DNA of 64,000 nt from Gerris lacustris (lineage: Eukaryota; Arthropoda; Insecta; Hemiptera; Gerridae). Position 1 is the stretch's first letter, and every line of letters starts with the position of its first letter. Where the stretch lies: assembly GCA_951217055.1 (NCBI GenBank), contig OX578276.1, positions 75,553,144-75,617,143 on the forward strand, given 5' to 3'. Below, in pieces: positions 33,541-44,180 of the stretch. A model generated the notes under the pieces. The model worked only from the letters and a program-made list of their open reading frames with translations. It made no database searches and was not told the DNA's origin. The translations under genes and the position numbers were made by a program.

Positions 33541-33940
33541 AAATACAAACTGACACATCATACATGGCGACACTAGCGCACTCCTCACATTTCCATGACT
33601 TCTTGGTCGACCTCTAAAAATGTAAACAAACACCCAAATCGTTCGATAAGGTGAAGAATTTTTCACCTTATAGCACGATTATGAAACGCGCATGCGCAAT
33701 GAATACAACTATGAAAAGAATCACTTTCTACGCATCTAAACAGAGATAAAATGTTTATATTTCTTATCAATCGTAGATAAAATATATATTTGTTTAACTC
33801 AGGGTCCTTAAGAAGTGTTAATAAATAATTGTAACTTATAATGGGTAATAATAAAATGACCAACTTCTGATGATTACCAGCAGAATTATGTATACCAGGC
33901 ACTTGTCTAAAACCCCTTGGGATGATTAAATTATTTATTT

Positions 33941-34495
33941 AGGGTTTCTAGGTCGTCCTAGAAACCCTTATGCTTTTGGTAGTCCGTCCTTCCGTCTGTC
34001 GCATCTTGGAGTATAATATCTCCCGACCTAATGTAGCTAGAGATTTGAAATTTGGTATATAAGTTAAACTTTTTTGCCCAAAAACTGGAATCATAATGCG
34101 ACCTTAAACGCTCAAAATTTCTTTGATCAGCGAGCAATTGCGAACTGATCACAATATTTTATATTTTTTGAAATTTTTGAGTGGGGTGTCTTTTTAAAGG
34201 TATGGAAATTTGGATCACAAATATACATCGCGATTCAAAATGGCGGCCATTAGCCCTAAAAGAACTAAATAAGTGCATACTTAAGTTGCTGAAGGATAAT
34301 AATAAGCACACCTTGCTTATCTACAGCGCAACTTTTTATGTATATTTTAGTTAAAAAAAAAAATAATAATAAAAAAATAAAAATAAAAAAATAAAAAAAT
34401 ATGTAGGCTGTATGCATTTTTATGACCGAAGAAACCCTTTCTTCGACCCTTTTATCTTGCTCGCAAGTACTTAGTACTTGACGGACTTTTTTCTT
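33941..34495 (+). repeat. Dispersed repeat family R, copy 1
   Basis: Opens with a hairpin, AGGGTTTCTAGG and CCTAGAAACCCT, then TAGTCCGTCCTTCCGTCTGT, CGCATCTTGGAGTATAAT, ATTTGAAATTTGGTATATAA and ACTTTTTTGCCCAAAAACTG. It closes with GAAGAAACCCTTTCTTCG and CAAGTACTTAGTACTTGACG. The copy at 62360 shares the first half. Head, CCGTCC block and closing hairpin resemble family Q. Confidence 0.7.
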
Positions 34496-34867
34496 TAGAC
34501 TTACTGCTGCTTATAAAGAATTTTATTCTCTAAATACCGTTATTACTTATGAAATTAAATTTCTTCAGAAAAAGAAGTATAGAAATTATGTGTTTATTGG
34601 GTTACTTTTAGGAATAGGAGGAACATTATGGTGTGAGAAGCAATTCTTACTTTTTTATGATAATGTTATTTTGTCCGTGTGTGGTTTCGACACACGTCCA
34701 TATCATGAACAAAAAGTAAATATGAATACAAGAGAAATTATAGGGTAGAGTTCAAGCCACTGCTGACCCGCTGAGTACAGAGGACATGCTGAGATTTTGG
34801 GTCCGATATACTCAAGGTCTTAAACATTTTATCACGCTTAGCCGTGCCCAGTCATATCCTTCTACAT

Positions 34868-34869
<2 letters not shown>

Positions 34870-34954
<85 letters not shown>
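34870..34954 (+). repeat. (TA)n microsatellite
   Basis: About 85 bases of alternating TA. Confidence 0.97.
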
Positions 34955-34959
<5 letters not shown>

Positions 34960-34960
<1 letters not shown>

Positions 34961-36050
34961 CAGTAAATGGTGTTTATTCAATAAGTTTATTATGCTTCGG
35001 AAATGTGAAAGAAGGTCTTAAAGACATTCACAATGAAAAATTATATAGTTCTTTAGCTTTTATAATCCATGTAATAATAGTGGTACATGGCTCAAATTTT
35101 GCACACTTTGTTGTTGTACTGCAAATAGAACTTTTTGCTTATATTTATTTATTTACTTTGTTCAGAGTATCGCATAATGGGTTGGAAAGTTAGCCTCATT
35201 GTAGGTATATTAAACCTATAGTTAAATATATGTTCTATCAGCGTATTATAAAATATTGACTTTTCAATCCTGAGGCAATTTACGAGCCTAGAATTAAAAG
35301 GTATAATCTGGAGAATATATCCTTTAGAGGTGGTTAGAGATGGTTAGAGGTGGTCATCCAACACAGTATCTTTAGAACGGCAATAACTAGAGAGCTAAAA
35401 TGTTGCATTGAGGTTTCTCCTCCTCCTTAGGTGCTCACTAAGAAATCATTCTACTATTCAAGGTAGTTGCCATTTAATTTATGCAGAATTTGATATGGCG
35501 ATATCTCTAGAGCCAATTGCATTAGAATTTTACAAAATTCTTCTCTTTAGGATGTTTTGATGATTCCAACTATCACCCAGGGATGTGATAAGACACCAAG
35601 AAGGAAGGGGAAGATATGTACCTCTGCTATTCCTGGAAAGTTCACTTAAAAATATTTCTCTAGTACATAGTCGGAATCAATTACTAATTAGAGGTTCAAG
35701 CAACTTAAATTTTGAAAAAAATAAAATGGAAAAACACAAAATAAATTCAAGATAATTTTTTTTTTGCATGAATCGCTTGGGGCACATGCGAAAAGCTTAA
35801 CTCTAACTTTGCGGCACTGTACGGAAAGTTTTGTGTCGGGGGGGGGGACTCGTTTTTTTATTATTTCATTTATCTCGCTAGTAGTAAGTGAGAGAAAAAC
35901 AAAAGTGAAGGGGGCATTGTTCTTTACAATTTATGTCATTGAGTACTTCAAAAAGTAGGTGGCGCTTAAGTGCTCAAAAAACGTTTTATCGCTATTTAAC
36001 TCAGACTTTTTATTTTAATACAGCTGGATGATTATGAAAAAGTAATGTAC
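34960..36050. other. Intergenic, no gene recognised
   Basis: Short direct repeats (GGTGGTTAGAGATGGTTAGA near 35330) and a G-run at 35840. No coding evidence. Confidence 0.4.
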
Positions 36051-36054
36051 TTTC

Positions 36055-36480
36055 GTCCGTGGCTCCGGTTGATGTTGAAGGTTGAAGGCAAGAATACGAC
36101 TTGGAAGGGAAAGTCAAAGACAGTATCCTCAATGAAACCATCTTCTGCGTTTACGAGTGGAACGTGGAACGTTGAAAGCATTTTTCTCTGCCGCAATGAT
36201 TACAAGCATCTGCATCTGAGCATGGGAAACCCACCTTCCTGCACCTTCAAGCTGTACCGCTATTATTTATTTTACAGCCACAGGCGATGAGTTTCATGAG
36301 TCTTTCCGTTGTGGTTGTCCAACGCCGTTGTCCCAGGTTCCAGTCTGCGGGCAGTTGTCTTCCACCCTCCGACCCCTGACGCAGTAGGCTCAATGTGATG
36401 TCCCAGCCAAGCTATTGAAGGTTAGCTATTGAAGGTTATCTCTTCGACTATGAAACTTTGCTGCATCAGGTGAAAGGTGG
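36055..36480 (-). pseudogene. Cysteine-rich transposon-associated protein fragment
   Basis: Reading down the minus strand across several frames: YHLSPDAAKFHSRRDNLQ, then WLGHHIEPTASG, then ERLMKLIACGCK, RCRKVGFPCSD and ACNHCGREKCFQ. This order (SPDAAKFHSRRVYxQVQxWxG, xPxxWGW, LLKxIxCxCKxxC, xCxCRKxGLxCSxxCxxCxG) is the C-terminal signature of a family of uncharacterised insect proteins that I associate with mobile elements; the association is from memory. Several frameshifts and stops are present. The plus-strand 81-codon frame at 36045-36290 overlaps it and is a shadow. The locally high GC content fits old coding DNA. Confidence 0.55.
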
Positions 36481-36724
36481 TAGAGAAAATAAGTTAACTT
36501 TTGTTTTTTGTGAATTTCTTGAAGTGAACTCTAGCTAGAGAGTCTTAGAAAGTTACACCACCATACAAAGCCACAAACGTTGTTAGCCCTGCTCCTTAAA
36601 CGGCTTCGGAACTACAAAATGAATCGTAAAAGTTGTAGTTCTTTTCGAGATGACCATTAATTTGTAAACAAATTAAATGTAGACAAATTATTTTATAATT
36701 GTGTTGCTGATATCAAATGAAGCG

Positions 36725-36900
36725 CGTATACCAATTTTCATTCATATCGAATAAAAAATAGTAATATTCTGAAAAATATGACAAAAGTGTACATAACAAC
36801 AATTAGTGAATTCTTAAAGAGCTTTCCAACGACATGCATCATGAAGGGTATAAACTAATTTGACTTTTGAAACCCGTACCTCGTACTTTCATCATCCGGA
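36725..36900 (-). repeat. Dispersed repeat family K, minus-strand copy
   Basis: Contains the complement of GATGCATGTCGTTGGAAAGC, CTCTTTAAGA and GTACACTTTTGTCATATTTT, and ends toward ACGAGGTACGGG. The same string of phrases occurs twice in the Helitron (40590-40722, 41027-41160) and at 58335-58500. Confidence 0.75.
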
Positions 36901-38750
36901 TGGTCCTGCAGAGTTGGAGTTAAGCTCCCTATGTGCCTCAAGAGATTCATGCAAAGAAAAAGTTCTCTCAAATGATTGTCGCAGACAGCCTTTTATCACG
37001 ACAGATTGACTGTACCAACGGGAATCCAGCAAATTTTTGTCATATTAATGAAGTATTTTGACACAATTGTTTTTATCTCAATGTATTCAATTTTGTATAA
37101 TATGCAACAAATAATGTTAAACTTTAACTTGTATAAGTAAAGTGACTGTCCTTATGGGCCTCCATGAATGCAAGGGGGCCGGGATCATAGCATAAGATCT
37201 AGTTGCAGGAGTAGTTTCTCTTGAAAGTTTATGTCTGTCAAGAGATGCTATAGTACACTTATGGTTCTTAGGATATAGTTTGGAAAAATCAGAATCAGAT
37301 AATTAGTATATAAAATTGTTTGACCTCAAGCGAGATACTGCGTCTCATCTTCTTTTAATGTTAATTGTATGATTAATGAAAACACTCCCTTGAATATATG
37401 ATTCACATATACAACTCTTGTATGTGTCAAGGTTGCACACTTTTTTTGTCGACCATTTCTATAATATAAATAAATTGTTTTTGTTGTACCAATATTAAAC
37501 CCAAATTTGTAGGTGTCTTAGACTGAAGAGAAAGCATCATATATCTTTTGAAGCCTTAAGGCTATAACCAAACCGATCTCGTTAAACACCTTAAAAAGAT
37601 TAATAAAAAATTTTCTCCAAGTCGCCATTTCAATTATTTTGTCCTAGAATCCTCAATAGTTTGTTTGAAAAAAAAAAATTATATATATTTGATTTATTAT
37701 TATATTTTGTATTAGGAAAACTTATTGTTTCTTGTTCATATTTTTGACTTTAATTATGATCCTTTCTCAATATTAAGTGCAAAACTGATGTATTTTTTCC
37801 GTTCGAAGATGCAAACTACGACTATATGATATTCTTTTCTGTGTACATCGAAACATAACACTCTATAAAGCTTTGTAATTAAAGTCCACCGAACTCTATT
37901 AGTGTGAGAACAAACCAGAGGATTTGATTTATGACATACTTACTATAGCTACGTTCCGATTTAAGTGGGTGAAAATCAGAGAATGAGCTCGCCTTAAACC
38001 AACGCTCTTTATTTCTTCTATAACACGGCTACAACTAAATTTATTATTACTCCTCGTCATTATATTCTAATACTGTGCTGGCAAATTTATTGCTTTTATA
38101 TTAACAGAGGATACAAATGTAGATTTCTCTGAAGTCAAATTGTGAAAAAATAGGTTTTATTTAAAGAACACTCTTCGCTCTTACTACAATTATTCCTCAT
38201 AATTCCTACTGTTGTTCCTAAGAAAAATATCAGGAAATATAATATTTTATATGAAACTACGCGTCCAATCTACAACTTTTTTATTTTAAGGTAAGTGTTT
38301 ACATATTTGAGTTAATTAACCATAACTTTCAATGCATTTTTCATTCGTTCCTAATTTTATTTGTCCATGATTTGATTTGTCAATGAAATCAGTCAAGCGA
38401 TGTTTCCACTCTCTCAGAATCCAACGAAGATGATTGATATTGTTTGATCTTTGGTTCCAGTGAGAGCGTCTAAGATATATTGATATCCCCTTCAATGTTG
38501 GATAGAGGTTAGAGCGTTGCACATATTTATGTAATATTGTATACTTGTTACATTATTGGATATATGGGCTAGCATAGCTATAAGACATAATTAATTTTGG
38601 GGTTAGATGATTTTCTTTTCTCTCTCTTTTCTTAACACAACTACAATTTTACATGTAATTAGTGGTATAGTAAATATTCCTTATATGAATTGGTACAACA
38701 TAAAATGGAAGTAGTCCAGTGACTACCCCTTTTTGGAATGAGGGTTGCAT
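36901..38750. other. Intergenic, no gene recognised
   Basis: AT-rich sequence. A 68-codon minus-strand frame at 38316-38522 shows no domain. Confidence 0.4.
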
Positions 38751-38755
38751 AATAT

Positions 38756-38880
38756 TAGAATAAATATATAAAAATAAGCAAATAAAACAATTAAATTAAA
38801 TAAATAATAAGTAAATCAAATAAATAATAAGAAAATTAAATAAATAATAAGAAAATTAAATAAATAATAAGTGAATAAAA
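38756..38880 (+). repeat. AT-rich minisatellite
   Basis: Five or so units of AAATTAAATAAATAATAAG with small variations, unit about 24 bp. Confidence 0.85.
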
Positions 38881-38989
38881 TAATAAGTGGACAAATTAAA
38901 TGTAATTTTATTCGCTGTGCGTATGTATAGAGATGAAAAACTAATTGCATATACAAATTGATGTATTCATTTAATTTTTTGTTTCTTAA

Positions 38990-39610
38990 CCCTTTAAGGA
39001 TCAGGCAAAAATAAAAATAAATGTTACAGTGGATTGGTGGTGTCCGCGGTTTACCACCTGACCATCTCTACACGTGTGTTTTGGATGACATGTCTCCAGT
39101 TTTTGTTTTTATTGTGGCTCATAGAAGCAATTTCTTAGAGCGGATTTTTGTCAAAATACTTATTATATTACCAGTTTTGATTTAATATTGAGTTTTTATA
39201 AGTAATAATTAGCGCTCTCGAGTTATTTGCAGATTTTTAGCTTGAGTTGTGAAAATTTAATAAATTACGTTGTCTTAGAGGTTCGGTGGTTCATTCCGTT
39301 AACCACCTGCTTTAAGGTGGTTAAGGATGTAAACCACCAAACCTTACAAGCAATATAACTTTTGTCAAGGTCATCAGAAGTACAAATCCCAAATTGATTG
39401 GAGGCATCTCCTAGAAACCACCTAAAAACATTGATTTTTTTCTATGGGATGGGGGGCTAGAATTTTTTCAAAAATAATTTTCTGGGGCCATGTTCTTGAT
39501 CCCACAGATGAGATTTGCAACTCTAATTTAAGATATTAGAAAAAAACAGTAGTGCGCCATTCGGAGCAAAAGGGGGTGGTTTTCCAGGCAAACCACCAAT
39601 CCTTAAAGGG
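38990..39610. mobile_element. TTAA-flanked piggyBac-like MITE with four 23-bp palindromes
   Basis: TTAA at 38986-38989 and at 39611-39614; both ends start CCCTTTAAGGAT. Inside are four copies of the dyad GGTGGT-(11 nt)-ACCACC, all exactly 23 bp: 39036-39058, 39285-39307, 39316-39338 and 39575-39597, plus a half-site near 39418. The first and last lie 46 and 13 bases from the termini. TTAA and CCC ends place it with piggyBac-like elements. It is non-coding, and its motif differs from that of the element at 4.6 kb. Confidence 0.88.
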
Positions 39611-39730
39611 TTAACATAAAGAGCTTAAACTTAATAAAGTATATGATTTCGTAAATAAATAAATATTACACATATCGAAACAGCACTCATACTAGGTTGC
39701 TTCAAGTAAATTTCACGATGCACCACACCC

Positions 39731-39766
39731 CTGAAGATGCTTCCAGTAGGGGAAGCGAAACGCCGG
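39731..39766 (+). ncRNA. Hammerhead-ribozyme-like core
   Basis: CTGAAGA (39731-39737), then TGCTTCCAGTAGGGGAAGC, in which GCTTCC pairs with GGAAGC to give a helix II of six pairs, then GAAACG (39757-39762). This is the two-strand hammerhead core with a good helix II. One unpaired T follows CTGAAGA, and helices I and III were not convincingly found. Possibly a fossil of a Penelope-like element. Confidence 0.4.
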
Positions 39767-39769
39767 ACC

Positions 39770-40425
39770 TACACCCCTTCGTGACGCGGGTTTCACCGGA
39801 AAACCAAGCTGTTTATTTCGAGTCTACCCGCTGAAACCTCCGCACCAAGATATAGAAATATTATTGTAAAAACTCTACTCTATTTCAAATTGGAAAAAAA
39901 AAACTTGTACCATTTTGTATAATTATGTAAAGCTTTTTGATCCAAACGACTGAATCAAAAGATTTTTTTTAAAAATGTTTGTATTAATGTAAATTCAAAG
40001 TTAGGTAATGCAGCATTTAAACGACACACACGTGTATATAGAGGAAGAATCATAGAAGGTATTCACAGTAAGTCTATTAGTCACGAAGGCAATTAAATCA
40101 GGATCACATTTTTTATTACACTCGACTACAATTAAAGATTTTGCACTTTTTTATTTCTATTTTTACAATCATGGTTCTTTATTATAGCTATGTATATGAA
40201 GCCACCTAATCCTTACAATGAAAAACACATTTTTTAATACGTCCCTCAGATAAGTTTCAAGTATTTATAGCATTTAAGTCAGAGAGATTTAAGTACTAAA
40301 TTGAATTGATATAAAACTGACTGCTATATGCAAAAATTTTATTTCGGGAACTGAACACCTATAAGGTATTTGTGATGGTTAACATAACACACATTAACAT
40401 GATTCGGATTATTATATGTTGGTTA
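39770..40425. other. Intergenic, no gene recognised
   Basis: AT-rich. Nothing recognised. Confidence 0.4.
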
Positions 40426-41608
40426 TCTATATACATATATAAAAATAGATATCTGTCTGTTTGTCTGTTTGATTGTTTGCTTTTGGTTAATAAAATTTGA
40501 CAACGTTTGACCGGTCGCCATAAAAGTTAGCTCATATAATATGTATTTTTGCATGGAGAAGGATTATATGATTTAAAAATTTAAATTTTGGTACACAGGG
40601 GTACAGGGTACGAGGTACAAAAACCAAAATAGTATATACTCTTCATGATGCATGTCGTTGGAAAGCTCTTTAAGAGTACAGCAATCGCTGTAATGTACAC
40701 TTTAGTCATATTTTCATATAAAAAAAAGGAAAAAAAGGTAAAAAGGAAAAACAAAAAAAAAAGTTTTTTAATTAAAAATTAGAAATATAGCTATTTTGAT
40801 CCGATTTGAATGAAAATTGGTATACGTGCTTAATTTGATGCCAGGAACTCGATTATAAAATAATTTGTGTACATTTAGTACTTTTGGCAACAAATAGTAT
40901 CAATGTATGTTTTAAGCGCTGGTTTAAGTGGTAAATAAATGTATTTGTTATTTTACAATACATTATTTCATGGAGAATAAGGCTTTTATGATTTCAATAT
41001 TTAAATTAAAATAATTTAAATTTCGTACACAGAGGTACGGGGTACAAAAGTCAAAATAGTTTATACCCCTCATGATGCATGTCGTTGGAAAGCTTTTTAA
41101 GAGTATAGTAATGGTTGTTACGTACACTTTTGTCATATTTTCATAAGAGGGGGTAAAATGAAAAAGTAGTGGAAAAATGCTATTTATTTAAAAATTCGAA
41201 TCAATGTTTTTGGCATAGTCAACTATATGTTGCTTGCTCCATCAGATCAGGCCCTCCAAAAACTCTGTAAAAATCTATACACAAAATTAGAAAACAAAAA
41301 ATATTGTTTATCCACTCGCGTTTTGCTAATAATAAGCATTAGTTTAATTAATTCATGTTTAATTATATAGCGAGTGGAATAGTAAATAATATTGTTCATT
41401 CACGTGAATTATTAATAAAGAATGTATGTACTTCATTATCTATTTATACCAATAAAAATGATAGAATCTCATCAGTATAAGCCATCTTTCATTATTCTAC
41501 AATGAATATTCGAGTAGATTCTAGATTACATTCACATCACCCTTATTTAAATGTTCAGAGCTAACTAATTATACACAGGTAGGACAAAGTCTGCCGGGTT
41601 TTTCTAGT
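40426..41608 (+). mobile_element. Non-autonomous Helitron, 1.18 kb
   Basis: Starts TCTATATACATATATAAAAA directly after an A and ends GCCGGGTTTTTCTAGT directly before a T. A 5' TC, a 3' CTAGT (the CTRRT rule) and insertion between A and T are the hallmarks of Helitrons, which move by rolling-circle replication. No target duplication is expected or seen. The interior carries a CTGTCTGTTTGTCTGTTTG stretch, two direct copies of the family K block, and TTTGAATGAAAATTGG. A short hairpin before CTAGT is expected, but only a weak one is visible. No Rep/helicase gene, so it depends on another element. Confidence 0.75.
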
Positions 41609-41609
41609 T

Positions 41610-42680
41610 AGGTGTTTAGGTTTGGACGATTATAACAATTGGTAAACAAAATATTAGCTTACCGTTATAACGGTTTAGTTTGTATGGATGACTGGGGAAG
41701 TTATATTGAAAATTGTAAATTATATAAAAATTAAATTTAAAAAAAATAAAAAACACGAAGTATAGTCCTTAGTAACTAATAAATTATCATATAAATAACA
41801 CTTTATCATAAAATGCCATAATATATTTTCTAAATGAGCCGCTAATAACATGTAACCTGGCCATCAACACAATGCTTTAATAAGTTAGCATCTGCATATC
41901 TTGTTTGTTGACAAAGCTTATACCTCCACAATGGAGGAGTTAAAGATGTGATTATCGTTGCAAAATAAGGTTTACGAATAAGTATATATAACTTTGAATA
42001 ATGTACCTATAATAAATACGTGTCTATTATAATTATTGTCGGAAAGAACAGTTTATAAACGGCAGCATTTACAAACAGTATGTCTGATGATGAATGATAT
42101 GTCTTCTGTTTTCAATTCAAGAGAGGCTGGGGCGCGTGGGCGCCTGGCTCGAACGACTCCCAGAGAATTAACCGAGTTCTGCGACCTCCAGTCTGGAGAT
42201 TATTATTGTTGAATTAGTTCTACTTAATATAGAGTTTCATAGATAGATTAATCTTCCAATAAACTCAATGCTTGGATAGAGTCAATGTCTAATCTTTTAT
42301 CTTCTCTGCCAATACACTACTGAGACTTTCAGTACACTTAAGTATATTATTAAATAAATACAACGATTTGTTTAATCTTAACAATGGAATCGATATCAAT
42401 AAACACATTACTGTATAAATACACCATGAAAAGAGCAATAATTTCTATTTTAATCATTAACGTTGTGATATGACCATAGATAATTGGTAATTATATATTA
42501 TTAGGGTGAAAGAAAATATATTAAAAGGTTTTGTATAGCTAAGTAAGTTGTTTCAATTAATATTTTGTAGATTGTGGGGAAAATACTGTTAATCGTTCAT
42601 ATTATATTTTTACTGTAATATTTATGAAGTATGTTAAAAAAAAGTTAAATTATCTTTTACTTAATCACCTTATACTGATA
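41610..42680. other. Intergenic, no gene recognised
   Basis: AT-rich except for a GC-rich patch at 42119-42195 in which no structure could be confirmed. Confidence 0.4.
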
Positions 42681-42684
42681 TTTA

Positions 42685-44043
42685 GGGGAGAGTGGGGCAT
42701 GTTGTCACAAATTTAACAATTTATTTTTTTTAATTTTTTCTATTCGGTACATTTTCAATTTCTAAGTACTATTGTTTATTTTAAACTTTCAGCTACATGT
42801 GGCACAAGTTTCATTTATCTAGCATTAGTAGAAGTATTTTTATTTAATTTTTTTAAAGTTAAAGTTTTTTGTGACAACATGCCCCATCTAGGGGCAGGTT
42901 GTCACTTGGTATGGGGTAAGTTGTCACAAGATATAAATTAATTATCACCACTTTGATCTAACAAAATTTAAATACCTTAAGCTACAAGATTTGGCTGGTT
43001 AATATAATAATAATAATTATTTATGGGGCTATCAGTCTTGTACAGGCAAAATATTTTTCTTATAGGAATCATTTATGTAAATTTTACTGCAGTATACCAA
43101 TGCTAGGTTCTGTAATTTATTAAAAATGCTTCCGCTGCGTACCGAGTGAAGCAGCCTCTAAATTTTAGAACCCTAACCGCCTTCATAAGCATGAAGCATG
43201 AGCACTCCTGGAGCATACCGTCCTCTAGTGGTTTTTGCCTTGTAATTGCTCACCATTTTGCGTAGAATAGAACAGCTTTGCTAAAACCGTTATTTCGTGC
43301 CTGTACCAAGCACCTAGCTAAGAGTACGGTACGGGAATCAATCAGCTACCTCGGTAAGGGAATCAACACTGCGTTTTTAAGTATGAGGGTGGAGAGGGAC
43401 TGTTAAAAATAAATTTTTATTTATTGTATTAAAAATAAAAGGGGAAAAGTGTATCATTTGTTTGATTTTTTATCAATAGTTAGCATATTTGTTTAACTTA
43501 TTTTAACTGGCCATCCTTTATTTTTCATTATCCGCTATCCTTATTAATTCCTCTTCACTTTCCATTTCTATTTAAATAATATAGAAGAATACTCTTATGT
43601 AAATATAGCATTGGGGCAAGTAGTCACAAAAGGTATTGGATATGACTACTTGCCCCTTTTACTTTGTGACAACTAGCCCCAACGCGCCATTTTTAATTAT
43701 AGTGAAATATTTTTTTCCTGCCGCAATAATATTGATTTATCGGTTTAGAAAAACAATGCCAAAACTACTACGTAATAATAATCATCGAATATAGCAACCT
43801 AGATAAAAAATACAAAACAAAAAACATAATTTAAAAACAAAAAAAAGCAGTGAGTGACTTGCCTAAAAAGTTTATGTTCCATAGATGACAGACGGTTTGC
43901 TACAGAGACACAATTTTTCGTAAAGTTTGTCTACATAATAAAGGTTATCTTCAGTAGCCGAGCGAGCTTTCCCTTATCACTCTAACCCCTTAAAATTGAC
44001 CCTGTGACAACCTGCCCCTGTGACTTCTTGCCCCACTCTCCCC
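42685..44043. mobile_element. TA-flanked DNA element with repeated GGGGCA..GTCAC motif
   Basis: Ends GGGGAGAGTGGGGCATGTTG and, read inward from the right, GGGGAGAGTGGGGCAAGAAG; TA on both sides (42683-42684 and 44044-44045). The motif GGGGCAnGTnGTCACA occurs at 42694, inverted at 42870, direct at 42891 and 42913, direct at 43613, inverted at 43641 and 43664, and inverted twice at the right end. That makes at least eight copies, mostly paired head to head. No transposase is seen. The terminal GGGGAGAGTGGGGC is a pattern I recall from short repeats in several invertebrates. Confidence 0.85.
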
Positions 44044-44099
44044 TACTTACTTATTGAAAATATTAAGCCTGTCAAGATACTTTTGGAACGCCGACCTTA

Positions 44100-44176
44100 G
44101 GGGCGTGACACACTTCGCCACCCGGGTAGCGCCACCCAGGTGGCGCTACCTGGGCGGCGAAGTGTGTCACCCCCCT
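44100..44176. mobile_element. 77-bp GC-rich hairpin, probable mini-MITE
   Basis: GGCGTGACACACTTCGCC, ACCC and GGTAGCGCCACC pair with GGTGGCGCTACC, GGGC and GGCGAAGTGTGTCACC; arms of about 38 bp with three or four mismatches around a one-base centre. It is flanked by TTAG on the left and TTAA on the right. This almost perfect stem in AT-rich DNA is easily seen by eye. Confidence 0.85.
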
Positions 44177-44180
44177 TTAA

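Larger units (their letters stand above)
31570..33614. mobile_element. TA-flanked DNA transposon-like insertion, 2045 bp
   Basis: Ends GAGGTCGACCTAGAAGTCAT and, read inward from the right, GAGGTCGACCAAGAAGTCAT, match at 19 of 20 positions. TA flanks both sides (31568-31569 and 33615-33616), and the family C copy at 15.7 kb shows the uninterrupted site, so the insertion is directly demonstrated. TA duplication suggests a Tc1/mariner-like mechanism, but the ends match no family I recognise. Inside are a nested MITE, a 63-bp direct repeat and a minus-strand gag-like fragment, but no transposase. Confidence 0.85.
31310..33784. mobile_element. Family C element, copy 2, split by a 2-kb insertion
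   Basis: The left part, 31310-31567, aligns with 15349-15740 of copy 1 (TAATAGAAAATTACGCG, GCATTTTGCATGCGAG, TACTTTATCTACGATTG, TTAGTTTTGTTA). The right part, 33615-33784, resumes with AAAAATGTAAACAAAC, then GCGCATGCGCAATGAATAC and TCACTTTCTACGCATCTAAA, and ends CAATCGTAGATAAAATA. The break is exactly at a TA dinucleotide, where an element of 2045 bp inserted. Confidence 0.75.

Noticed and set aside
36045..36290. 81-codon plus-strand frame with an acceptor-like TTTTAATACAG before it
   Set aside because: The minus strand has recognisable, though broken, cysteine-rich protein motifs, so the plus-strand frame is a shadow.
42119..42195. GC-rich patch with GGCTCGAACGACTCC, possibly a tRNA-like B box
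   Set aside because: No A box at proper distance and no fold; too weak to call a SINE.
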